From Chloroflexota bacterium (GTDB lineage: Bacteria > Chloroflexota > Dehalococcoidia > Lucifugimonadales > JADFKI01), in the NCBI GenBank assembly GCA_009838595.1, contig VXRI01000326.1:1-7919 (forward strand): a stretch of 7,919 nt of DNA, written 5' to 3'. This document shows, piece by piece, positions 1-5,634 of the stretch. Position 1 is the stretch's first letter. Each line of letters begins with the position of its first letter. The position numbers and the translations under genes are program-made. The notes beneath the pieces were generated by a model. That model did not search any database and had not been told where the DNA came from. It saw only the letters and a program-made list of their open reading frames with translations.

Positions 1-56
1 AATTGTTATTAACACGTTTTTATTCGTGGGTATGGTCAGATGTGTATTATTGACTG
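1..56. other. Probable residual sequencing adapter (Nextera/Tn5 type), not genomic
   Basis: Bases 24-56 align without gaps to the 33-base Nextera read-1 transposase adapter, as I remember it, at 25 of 33 positions. AGATGTGTAT at 38-47 is exact and part of a 13-base exact run, GTCAGATGTGTAT, at 35-47. The 19-base Tn5 mosaic end would be 38-56, with 15 of 19 matching. Bases 12-15 (ACAC) lie exactly one 8-base index length before base 24, as in the P5-index-adapter layout, although 1-15 match P5 at only 8 of 15. Most mismatches are changes to T, as expected from a low-quality read-through tail. Recognisable methionine aminopeptidase sequence begins right after base 56. The translation of 1-56 does not resemble that family. 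Confidence 0.8.
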
Positions 57-679
57 GCGCTATTCCGGCGTTTAAGGGATACGACGCCGGCGGACCGACT
101 CCCTTCAGCGGCACGATTTGCGCTTCGGTAAACGAGGAGATTGTACACGGCATCCCGGGCAGCAGAGTTCTGCAAGACGGGGACATATTCAGCGTGGATG
201 TTGGCGCAATAGTCAAAGGATTTCACGGCGACAGCGCATTCACCGTAGGCGTGGGCGACATATCGGACGAAGCGCAGAGGCTAATCGACGACACTCGCGA
301 ATCGCTGAAGCGCGCCATAGCGCAGGCAAAGGTGGGAGCGCGCGTAGGCGACATCGGCAACGCGGTGCAGACTTACGCCGAAGGTCTGGGATATGGTGTA
401 GTGCGCAAGTATGTCGGACACGGAATCGGGCGCTCGTTGCACGAAAATCCGCAAGTGCCGAACTACGGCAGACCGGGACGCGGAGCGCTGCTCAGAAAGG
501 GCATGGCAATTGCCATCGAACCTATGCTGAATATCGGCACAAGAGAGACCTTGGAGCTTCCGGACGGCTGGACTGTCGTAACCGCGGACGGCAAACTTTC
601 GGCGCACTTTGAGGACACTATAGCGATAACGCAAAAGGGACCCGAAGTGCTGACTACGCCGGAAGGGTATTACTTTTAG
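57..679 (+). CDS. map: Methionine aminopeptidase, type I (5' truncated)
   Basis: Removes the initiator methionine from nascent proteins in the cytoplasm, using a dinuclear metal centre. The reading frame is clean from the left edge to the TAG at 677-679. Counting from the apparent GTG at 26, all five metal ligands are present: D58 (SVDVGA), D69 (HGDSAFT), H132 ([10 protein letters not shown]), E165 (AIEPML) and E196 (HFEDTIAI). The substrate-contacting histidines are also there, H41 in VHGIPG and H139. Family similarity starts at GAIPAFKGY. The roughly 50 N-terminal residues usually found before that motif are missing, and the adapter-like bases 1-56 stand in their place. The GTG at 26 is therefore not a real start and the gene is cut by the contig end. 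It lies 122 bp upstream of infA, the normal neighbour in secY-adk-map-infA clusters. Confidence 0.95.
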
Positions 680-713
680 ACCGAATCTACCCGCAGCAAT
701 GGTAAAGGCAATA

Positions 714-801
714 GCCAAGAATGCGGTTGGCGGGAAGACGAAATGACAACGGGCGAGAGGACGATGTCCATCGCCCACGAATGACACTCAAGGGAGAGTG
801 T
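714..801 (+). promoter_or_regulatory. Structured infA leader with three consecutive hairpins
   Basis: Three inverted repeats follow one another in the map-infA spacer. The first is GCCAA 714-718 with TTGGC 727-731. The second is GGGCGA 751-756 with TCGCCC 771-776, continued after a small internal loop by GGAC 759-762 with GTCC 766-769 around a GAT loop. The third is ACACTC 784-789 with GAGTGT 796-801. The third hairpin exposes GGGA of the infA ribosome-binding site in its loop, and its last base is next to the ATG at 802. None is followed by a T run, so they do not look like terminators. A role in translational control or RNA processing is inference. Confidence 0.5.
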
Positions 802-1020
802 ATGCCAAAAAGGGAAACCATCGAGGTCGAAGGCACGGTAACGGAATCTCTGCCAAACGCCAGTTTCCGCGTGGAGCTGGCAAATGGGCATGAAGTGATG
901 GCGTATGTGTCTGGCAAAATACGCATCAACTTCATTCGAGTACTGCCCGGCGACAAAGTTCTGGTGGAACTGTCGCCCTACGATCTCGCAAGGGGCAGGA
1001 TAACCTACCGCTTCAAGTAA
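802..1020 (+). CDS. infA: Translation initiation factor IF-1
   Basis: IF-1 binds the 30S A site during initiation together with IF-2 and IF-3. The 72-residue product has the family's exact usual length and is one S1-type OB fold. Family signatures include [21 protein letters not shown] (residues 10-30), the ISGK-like VSGKIR (36-41), IRVLPGDKV (45-53) and the closing [17 protein letters not shown] (56-72). The ATG at 802 is chosen because it gives the canonical N-terminus and follows GGGAGAG at 792-798. An in-frame ATG at 721 would add 27 unrelated residues. The ribosome-binding site lies inside a hairpin (784-801), described separately. The 159-bp gap to rpmJ holds two short inverted repeats. 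Confidence 0.97.
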   Translation: MPKRETIEVEGTVTESLPNASFRVELANGHEVMAYVSGKIRINFIRVLPGDKVLVELSPYDLARGRITYRFK

Positions 1021-1052
1021 TCACAATCGGGCTGTCCGCAATGCCCAAAATG

Positions 1053-1117
1053 CCATGCCAAGAGCATGGTGGAACATGTTCACACTTTATACGGGGCAAA
1101 TCCGCGTAATTCGCCCC
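1053..1117 (+). repeat. Two short inverted repeats in the infA-rpmJ spacer
   Basis: CCATGC 1053-1058 pairs with GCATGG 1064-1069 around a 5-base loop. GGGGC 1093-1097 pairs with GCCCC 1113-1117 and is extended by AAT/ATT across one A-C mismatch. Neither is followed by a T run, so these are possible RNA structures rather than clear terminators. A 10-base palindrome, GAACATGTTC, lies between them at 1072-1081. Confidence 0.4.
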
Positions 1118-1179
1118 AATTGCGCGCAGATTAGGTGAAATTTGACAGTGGATGTGCGGCAGCAGGAAAGGCAATCAGT

Positions 1180-1293
1180 ATGAAAGTATCGGCATCGGTC
1201 AAGATCAGATGCGCCAAGTGCCGTGTGATAAGGCGACGCGGCAGAGTTCTGATTATTTGCGAGAATCCGAAGCACAAGCAGCGTCAAGGCTAG
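1180..1293 (+). CDS. rpmJ: 50S ribosomal protein L36, zinc-binding form
   Basis: The 37-residue product has the canonical L36 length. It begins [19 protein letters not shown] and ends [11 protein letters not shown]. The zinc ligands C11, C14, C27 and H32 are all present, so this is the C+ form. L36 is one of the last proteins added to the 50S subunit and stabilises 23S rRNA. GGAAAGG at 1165-1171 precedes the ATG by 8 bases. The stop codon TAG (1291-1293) overlaps the ribosome-binding site of rpsM (GGAGAG 1293-1298), which implies coupled translation of the two genes. Confidence 0.96.
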   Translation: MKVSASVKIRCAKCRVIRRRGRVLIICENPKHKQRQG

Positions 1294-1303
1294 GAGAGAA
1301 GCA

Positions 1304-1687
1304 ATGGCGATTGTATCCGGCGTAAATATCCCCGACAACAAGCGCGTGGAAGTCTCCCTGCGCAGCATCTACGGTATTGGTCCCTATCAAGCGAAGGACA
1401 TCGTGGACAAGGCGGGCATCGTGGGCAATCCACGAGTGCGCGAACTCGACGAGACAGACCTGACGCGAATCAGGGAAATCGTTGACCGCGAGAAGATGGT
1501 CGAAGGTGACCTGCGGCGCGATGTGGACATGAACATACGCCGCCTGATGGATGTGGGCACATACCGCGGATTGCGCCACCGGCGTGGACTGCCATCGCGC
1601 GGGCAACGCACACGCACGAACGCCCGCACCAAGCGCGGCAGACGCCAGACCGTAGCCGGACGCGGCCAGCGCTCCACCACCAAGTAG
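1304..1687 (+). CDS. rpsM: 30S ribosomal protein S13
   Basis: S13 sits in the head of the 30S subunit and contacts 16S rRNA, the P-site tRNA and the 50S subunit through bridge B1. The 127-residue product matches the family throughout. It has an N-terminal IPDNKRVEVSLRSIYGIGP (helix-hairpin-helix region, residues 9-27), a central helical part ending in DVDMNIRRLMDVGTYRGLRHRRGLP, and a basic tail GQRTRTNARTKRGRR followed by an arginine- and lysine-rich end. The ATG at 1304 follows GGAGAG (1293-1298) with a 5-base spacer and lies only 10 bp after rpmJ. The 227-bp spacer to rpsK is unusually long for this operon. Confidence 0.97.
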   Translation: MAIVSGVNIPDNKRVEVSLRSIYGIGPYQAKDIVDKAGIVGNPRVRELDETDLTRIREIVDREKMVEGDLRRDVDMNIRRLMDVGTYRGLRHRRGLPSRGQRTRTNARTKRGRRQTVAGRGQRSTTK

Positions 1688-1752
1688 CGCATATCACCAG
1701 TTACATAACCTAGAGGCACGACCGACGGCAGAAAGTTGGCGCTTCGCTAGTT

Positions 1753-1785
1753 CCTACCCTTTGGGGGGACTTAAGTATGGGACAA
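1753..1785 (+). repeat. Degenerate G-rich intergenic repeat, copy A
   Basis: The segment contains CCCTTT-GGGG followed by TTAAGTATGGGACA. It resembles two other spacer segments at 5155-5190 and 5600-5634: a C-rich run, a short T-rich centre, a G run, then TTAG- or ATAG-like bases and ATGGG. AGTTCC 1749-1754 can pair with GGGACT 1766-1771 using one G-U pair. The repeat family is inferred from these few copies only. Confidence 0.4.
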
Positions 1786-1851
1786 AGTATCAGCAATCAA
1801 AGGATGATGCTAACGGCACCCGCGAAAAATCAACCGTCCTCCATTGTCAAT

Positions 1852-1885
1852 AGATACATAGGCACAACAGATACATAAGCACAAC
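1852..1885 (+). repeat. Tandem duplication, 2 x 17 bp, upstream of rpsK
   Basis: AGATACATAGGCACAAC (1852-1868) is followed immediately by AGATACATAAGCACAAC (1869-1885), with one mismatch. A partial third unit, GGACAAC, follows at 1886-1892. The array ends about 22 bases before the rpsK start, inside its 5' leader. It may be replication slippage or a duplicated binding site; the sequence does not decide. Confidence 0.85.
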
Positions 1886-1914
1886 GGACAACAATCACGG
1901 AAAGGCAAGGCAGA

Positions 1915-2301
1915 ATGCCGCGAAGACCACGAACTAGGCGCAGAGAGCGCAGGTCCATCCCAATCGGGAAGGCATACATACAATCCACATTTAACAACAC
2001 AATAATCACGCTGGTGGACCCGGAAGGCAATGTCATCTGCTGGGGAAGTTCAGGCACCGCAGGCTTTCGTGGGTCGCGCAAGTCAACGGCGTTCGCCGCA
2101 CAGCGGGCGGCAGAAGACGCAGCGCGCAAAGCCCGCGACAACGGCTTGCGCCAAATAGAAGTCTTCGTCAGAGGACCCGGCGCCGGCAGAGAGGCGGCTA
2201 TCCGCACACTGCAGGCGCAAGGCTTGCTGGTAACGAGCATCCGCGATGTTACGCCCATCCCACACAACGGCGCGCGACCTCGCAAGCGGCGGCGCGTATA
2301 A
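1915..2301 (+). CDS. rpsK: 30S ribosomal protein S11
   Basis: S11 lies on the 30S platform near the Shine-Dalgarno helix and the E site. The 128-residue product has a basic N-terminal tail ([12 protein letters not shown]), the core [22 protein letters not shown] (about residues 18-39), [33 protein letters not shown] and the C-terminal [18 protein letters not shown]. The tail is normally HNGCRPPKRRRV as I recall it. Here Ala replaces Cys and Arg replaces the second Pro. The ATG at 1915 follows GGAAAGG (1899-1905). Only about 25 bp separate it from the next gene, which suggests co-transcription. Confidence 0.97.
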   Translation: MPRRPRTRRRERRSIPIGKAYIQSTFNNTIITLVDPEGNVICWGSSGTAGFRGSRKSTAFAAQRAAEDAARKARDNGLRQIEVFVRGPGAGREAAIRTLQAQGLLVTSIRDVTPIPHNGARPRKRRRV

Positions 2302-2328
2302 CAGCTGCCAAGCGCGGCTCGCGAGGTG

Positions 2329-3282
2329 ATGCAGGTGGAGCAGCAGCCCACTCCGACATTCAGACGCAGTCCCTTCGAGATACTGGGTGAATCGTTCAGC
2401 ATCTACGGCAAGCATTTCAGGAACTTTATCCTGATTGCGTTGCTGGTGCAGGTGCCGATGAGCATTTTCGGCCTAGCAATGGCTGGCAGCCTTCCAACCG
2501 AAGAAGACTTTACCGCGCTCGTAGTGAGATTCGTACCTGACGCTGATACTGCGATTCTAGGCGAAGGGTCGGATATTTCCGAATTGCCGGACCCTATCAG
2601 CAACAGCGAAATCATCGACTTTCTCGTGTCGCTAACCGTGCTGACTATCGTTACATTGGCGGGGCAGACACTGCTCAGCGGCGTTATCGCCGTAGCCGTC
2701 GCGTTGCAATACACGACAGGACGATTCGATGTTGGCGCATGCTACAGGCGGGCATGGTGGCGCATCCTGACTCTAGTCGTGCTGGCGCTGGTGTTTTTCG
2801 GCTTGCTGGCGCTGCTGCTGATTGGACTTACGATACTGATACTGCCCGGCATTGTCGTTATGGTCTTGATGATTTATCTGGCAGTCGATATACCCGCCGC
2901 GACGATTGAAGGATACAAGCCTATAGCCGCTCTCAAACGCAGCTACGAGTTGGTCAGAAACAACTGGTGGAGAACATTTGCAGCGGTGATGCTGGTATTT
3001 CTCGTAATCGTCGGGATTTCCATTGTGCTGGGGCTGGTTCTGGGCATACCACTGACGATGTTAGTTGGCGAAGACGCATCAGAATTGGCGTTTAATGTTA
3101 CCACTGCGGTGGTTGGGCTGGTGACGAACACGCTAATCGCGCCTATCGCCGGCATCACAAGCGCGCTGATATACCTCAACTTGAGGTCGCGTAAGGAAGA
3201 CTTGGACGAGCGGACGCTGGCGATACAAATGGGAATAATCGCTCCGGATATGCCGGACGAAAGTTACAGTGGACCCGCCTAA
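2329..3282 (+). CDS. Multi-pass integral membrane protein of unknown function
   Basis: About 317 residues with roughly six hydrophobic segments. Numbered from the GTG at 2326 (317 residues from ATG 2329), these are near residues 33-54, 100-128, 146-168, 170-190, 218-240 and 260-285. An acidic soluble loop (about 56-98) follows the first. The N-terminal FRRSPFEILGESFSIYGKHFRNF and the later motif ALKRSYELVRNNWWRTF (202-218) are typical of six-helix proteins annotated as YciC-like, DUF975-like or glycerophosphodiesterase membrane-domain proteins. That is a family resemblance, not a function. The C-terminus is charged and cytoplasmic-looking. The start is uncertain: GTG 2326 and ATG 2329 overlap GAGG 2323-2326, whereas GTG 2335 would have better spacing. 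The gene lies between rpsK and rpsD in the same orientation, where these two normally adjoin. Codon use does not look foreign. Confidence 0.85.
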   Translation: MQVEQQPTPTFRRSPFEILGESFSIYGKHFRNFILIALLVQVPMSIFGLAMAGSLPTEEDFTALVVRFVPDADTAILGEGSDISELPDPISNSEIIDFLVSLTVLTIVTLAGQTLLSGVIAVAVALQYTTGRFDVGACYRRAWWRILTLVVLALVFFGLLALLLIGLTILILPGIVVMVLMIYLAVDIPAATIEGYKPIAALKRSYELVRNNWWRTFAAVMLVFLVIVGISIVLGLVLGIPLTMLVGEDASELAFNVTTAVVGLVTNTLIAPIAGITSALIYLNLRSRKEDLDERTLAIQMGIIAPDMPDESYSGPA

Positions 3283-3397
3283 CGCTGACGAACGGCCTCT
3301 AATTAACATTCGCAGATCGATAATGGCATTAACAGCGCCAACTACTTGGGGTAAAAGAAGAACAAGAACCACCTTTGGAGGGTGAAAAAGATAAGAA

Positions 3398-4033
3398 ATG
3401 GCAAGATACACCGATGCAGTATGCCGACAGTGCCGCCGAATTGGGGAAAAGCTTTACCTCAAAGGCGAGCGCTGCTACACGCCCCGATGCGCTGTGGAGC
3501 GGCGCAGGAAGCCGCCCGGAGACAGCATCCCGCGGCGCAGGCGCTCGTCCGACTGGGCGCTCCAGCTCCGTGAGAAGCAGAAGGCGCGCTTCACCTACGG
3601 TGTGCTGGAAAAGCAGTTCAAGAAGTACTTCGAGATGGCGCGGGAAAACCCCGGTGTCACCGGCGATACGCTGTTGCAGTTGCTCGAGACGCGCTTGGAC
3701 AATGTGGTGTTCCGCCTTTCCTTTGCAGAGTCGCGGCAGCACGCGCGCCAGCTCGTCAACCACAGCCACTTCACGGTGAACGGCAGGCGCATGGACATCC
3801 CTTCGTACCTCGTGCAGCCAGGTGATGTCATTGCTTGGAAGCGCGGTGGATCCAACGGCAGCGTGCCACAGTTCATCCAGGACCTGACGGAGGGTCCGCC
3901 CAAGCGGACCGTGCCTATCTGGCTGCGGCTAGACGCCGGCAAGCGCGCCGGTGAGATGGTCGCCCTTCCGGACCCGTCCGAAATCGACACGAATATCGAT
4001 GTGCGCCTAGTTGTGGAGTTCTACTCGAAGTAG
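3398..4033 (+). CDS. rpsD: 30S ribosomal protein S4, zinc-binding form
   Basis: S4 is a primary 16S rRNA binder that nucleates 30S assembly; in several bacteria it also represses its own operon. The 211-residue product has a Cys4 zinc site, C9, C12, C26 and C31, so it is the C+ form. The S4 RNA-binding domain runs from about residue 98 to 147 (TRLDNVVFRLSFAESRQHAR, then VNGRRMDIPSYLVQPGDVI). The C-terminus VRLVVEFYSK is typical. The start is fixed: an in-frame TAA lies at 3392-3394, directly upstream of the ATG at 3398. The only strong ribosome-binding site, GGAGGGTG 3377-3384, is 13 bases away, which is long. The 115-bp leader shows no convincing promoter. Confidence 0.97.
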   Translation: MARYTDAVCRQCRRIGEKLYLKGERCYTPRCAVERRRKPPGDSIPRRRRSSDWALQLREKQKARFTYGVLEKQFKKYFEMARENPGVTGDTLLQLLETRLDNVVFRLSFAESRQHARQLVNHSHFTVNGRRMDIPSYLVQPGDVIAWKRGGSNGSVPQFIQDLTEGPPKRTVPIWLRLDAGKRAGEMVALPDPSEIDTNIDVRLVVEFYSK

Positions 4034-4105
4034 CGCCGCCACTCGTCGAACTGCAATTGCGCCACCGTGAGACGGCGCTCATAGCGCGGACAGGAGATGC
4101 ACTAT

Positions 4106-5134
4106 ATGGTCTTGGATTACACATTCGCACTTTCCGACATCCAAGAAGAAGAAGAGATAGAAATCACTACCGAGATAAAGCAGATCGAATCCGTTGACAG
4201 GTATGGCAAGTTCGCTATCGAGCCTCTGGAGCCGGGATTCGGTATGACGCTCGGAAATCCATTGCGCCGCGTGCTTTACGGCTCGCTTACCGGCACTGCT
4301 ATAACCTGGATCAAAGTCGAAGACGTGCTGCACGAGTACGCCACGATACCTCACATGAAGGAGGAGGTCTCCGAGTTCCTGCTGAATGTCAAAGGCATTC
4401 GCCTACGCTCCGAGACTGACAGGCCCGGTAAGTTGCGGCTGGAAGTCGCAGGCGAGGGTGAGGTGTGCGCCGCCGATATAATGGCGTCATCGAACTTCGA
4501 GGTAGTCAACCCTGAGCTGCACTTAGCGACACTCGACTCACCAGAGGCAAAGCTCGCCGTCGAGTTCAATGTCGAACAAGGCGTCGGTTACAAGGAAGCC
4601 ACAAGCGGCAGCGACCAAGTCATCGGCACGCTGCCAGTGGACGCCGTGTTTACGCCTATTCGCAAGGTTAATTATCGCGTAGAGCCTACGCGCGTCGGAC
4701 AGCGGACCGACTACGAACGACTCGTCATCGAAGTATGGACGGACGGCACAGTTGAACCGATTGAGGCGCTCCGGCAGTCCGGTGAAGTGCTGATGAACAA
4801 ATTCTTCCTGTTCGCCAAAGTGCAGGTGGATTCCAGCGAGGCAGGCAGCCCTGTGCTCATACCGAGCATATCACCGGAGAAGTACAACGTAACCGTCGAG
4901 ACGCTGCAACTGTCATCAAGGACGCTGAACTGCCTCAAGCGCGCCGGCATCGACAAGGTTGGCGAAGTGCTCGAGAAGTCCAAGGAAGAACTGATAGCCA
5001 TCCGCAACTTTGGCGAGAAGTCATACGCAGAGCTGTTCGACCAGCTTCGAGCCATGGATCTGTTACCCGAAAACCTCGATCCGCAGAACTTCGAAGAAGA
5101 CGAAGAGCAAGCCGTCGCAGCCGCCGAAGAATAG
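4106..5134 (+). CDS. rpoA: DNA-directed RNA polymerase subunit alpha
   Basis: The alpha dimer is the assembly platform for RNA polymerase; its C-terminal domain binds UP elements and activators. Numbered from the ATG at 4106 (342 residues), the N-terminal domain carries GNPLRRVLYGSL (50-61) and the C-terminal domain starts around 258. DNA-contact residues are kept: the Arg and Asn in SRTLNCLKRA (near 271-280) and the Gly, Lys and Ser in NFGEKS. The tail is acidic. An acidic stretch of about 20 residues (DIQEEEEIEITTEIKQIE) precedes the usual start of the domain. An ATG at 4097 is in frame, but GGAG at 4093-4096 touches it, whereas the ATG at 4106 sits 9 bases downstream of GGAG, so 4106 is preferred. 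It follows rpsD by 72 bp. Confidence 0.97.
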   Translation: MVLDYTFALSDIQEEEEIEITTEIKQIESVDRYGKFAIEPLEPGFGMTLGNPLRRVLYGSLTGTAITWIKVEDVLHEYATIPHMKEEVSEFLLNVKGIRLRSETDRPGKLRLEVAGEGEVCAADIMASSNFEVVNPELHLATLDSPEAKLAVEFNVEQGVGYKEATSGSDQVIGTLPVDAVFTPIRKVNYRVEPTRVGQRTDYERLVIEVWTDGTVEPIEALRQSGEVLMNKFFLFAKVQVDSSEAGSPVLIPSISPEKYNVTVETLQLSSRTLNCLKRAGIDKVGEVLEKSKEELIAIRNFGEKSYAELFDQLRAMDLLPENLDPQNFEEDEEQAVAAAEE

Positions 5135-5154
5135 CCACATATCCCTTAGCATCT

Positions 5155-5190
5155 CTTACCTTTATGGGGCAGGGATAGGATGGGGCAATC
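5155..5190 (+). repeat. Degenerate G-rich intergenic repeat, copy B
   Basis: The segment contains CCTTTATGGGGCAGG followed by GATAGGATGGGGCA in the rpoA-rplQ spacer. Aligned to copy C (5612-5633), 18 positions match if two single-base gaps are allowed. ATAGGATGGGGCA at 5175-5187 also matches 7399-7411 at 12 of 13 bases. Confidence 0.4.
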
Positions 5191-5238
5191 TAAAATACAT
5201 TCACTACAAAATACTGACTAGGAGTAGAGAGGACGACA

Positions 5239-5592
5239 ATGAGACACCGCCTCTCGGGAAGAAAACTCAACCGCCCGACCGCGCACCGCATGCTGATGCT
5301 GCGCGGAATGGTTACGGATCTGCTCAGGCATGAGAGCATTAGAACAACGGAAGCGAAGGCGCGCGAAGTGCGCCCACTCGCGGAGAAGGTCATCACGCGC
5401 GGCAAACACGGGACTCTGCACGACCGCAGGCAAGCCGCTGCGTTCCTGACCGACGGTGAAGTGCTGAGAAAGGTGTTCGACGAATTAGCCGACCGCTACG
5501 AAGACAGGCCCGGCGGATACACGCGCATCACCAAACTAGGCCCCCGCAAAGGCGACGCCGCACCAATGGCTGTGCTAGAACTTATGCCATAG
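5239..5592 (+). CDS. rplQ: 50S ribosomal protein L17
   Basis: L17 binds domain III of 23S rRNA near the peptide exit tunnel. The 117-residue product begins with the family hallmark MRHRLSGRKLNRPTAHR. It continues with the RNA-binding stretch MVTDLLRHESIRTTEAKAREVRPLAEK, split as residues 24-37 and 38-50, and then ITRGKHG. The C-terminal half has YEDRPGGYTRITKLGPRKGDAAPMAVLEL, typical of the short, uninterrupted form of L17. The ATG at 5239 follows AGAGG (5228-5232) with a 6-base spacer. It lies 104 bp after rpoA, its standard partner, and the gap contains repeat copy B. Confidence 0.97.
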   Translation: MRHRLSGRKLNRPTAHRMLMLRGMVTDLLRHESIRTTEAKAREVRPLAEKVITRGKHGTLHDRRQAAAFLTDGEVLRKVFDELADRYEDRPGGYTRITKLGPRKGDAAPMAVLELMP

Positions 5593-5599
5593 CGAAGGT

Positions 5600-5634
5600 C
5601 CTTCTCCCTTCGGGGAAGGTTAGAATGGGGGCAT
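5600..5634 (+). repeat. Degenerate G-rich intergenic repeat, copy C, with hairpin
   Basis: CCTTCTCC 5600-5607 pairs with GGGGAAGG 5612-5619 through 8 base pairs including one T-G. An alternative fold puts TTCG (5609-5612) in a C-G closed tetraloop. TTAGAATGGGGGCA follows, and its end overlaps the first possible truA start. There is no T run, so it is not a clear terminator. Copies A (1753-1785) and B (5155-5190) look related. Confidence 0.45.

Noticed and set aside
281..787. Minus-strand open frame of 168 codons opposite map
   Set aside because: It is antisense to the conserved map frame, with no recognisable motif and composition typical of a shadow frame.
1072..1081. GAACATGTTC palindrome as a LexA-type operator
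   Set aside because: The Gram-positive LexA box has four bases between GAAC and GTTC; here there are two. A 10-base palindrome can arise by chance.
1142..1182. TTGACA at 1142-1147 as a -35 box for rpmJ
   Set aside because: No acceptable -10 element lies 16-18 bases downstream. That region is the rpmJ ribosome-binding site.
1844..1875. TTGTCA at 1844-1849 as part of a promoter before rpsK
   Set aside because: The -10 position at usual spacing reads ACAGAT, and better matches are too far away.
3303..3324. TTAACA and GATAAT before rpsD as a promoter
   Set aside because: The two elements are only about 10 bases apart, too close for a standard sigma-70-type promoter.
3375..3779. Plus-strand frames starting at 3375 and 3382, close to the GGAGGGTG site before rpsD
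   Set aside because: They overlap rpsD out of frame and show no family resemblance. S4 with its zinc site and RNA-binding domain is clear.
4059..4078. GCGCC/GGCGC inverted repeat between rpsD and rpoA as a terminator
   Set aside because: Only five pairs, a 10-base loop and no T run. Short GC-rich pairings are expected by chance here.
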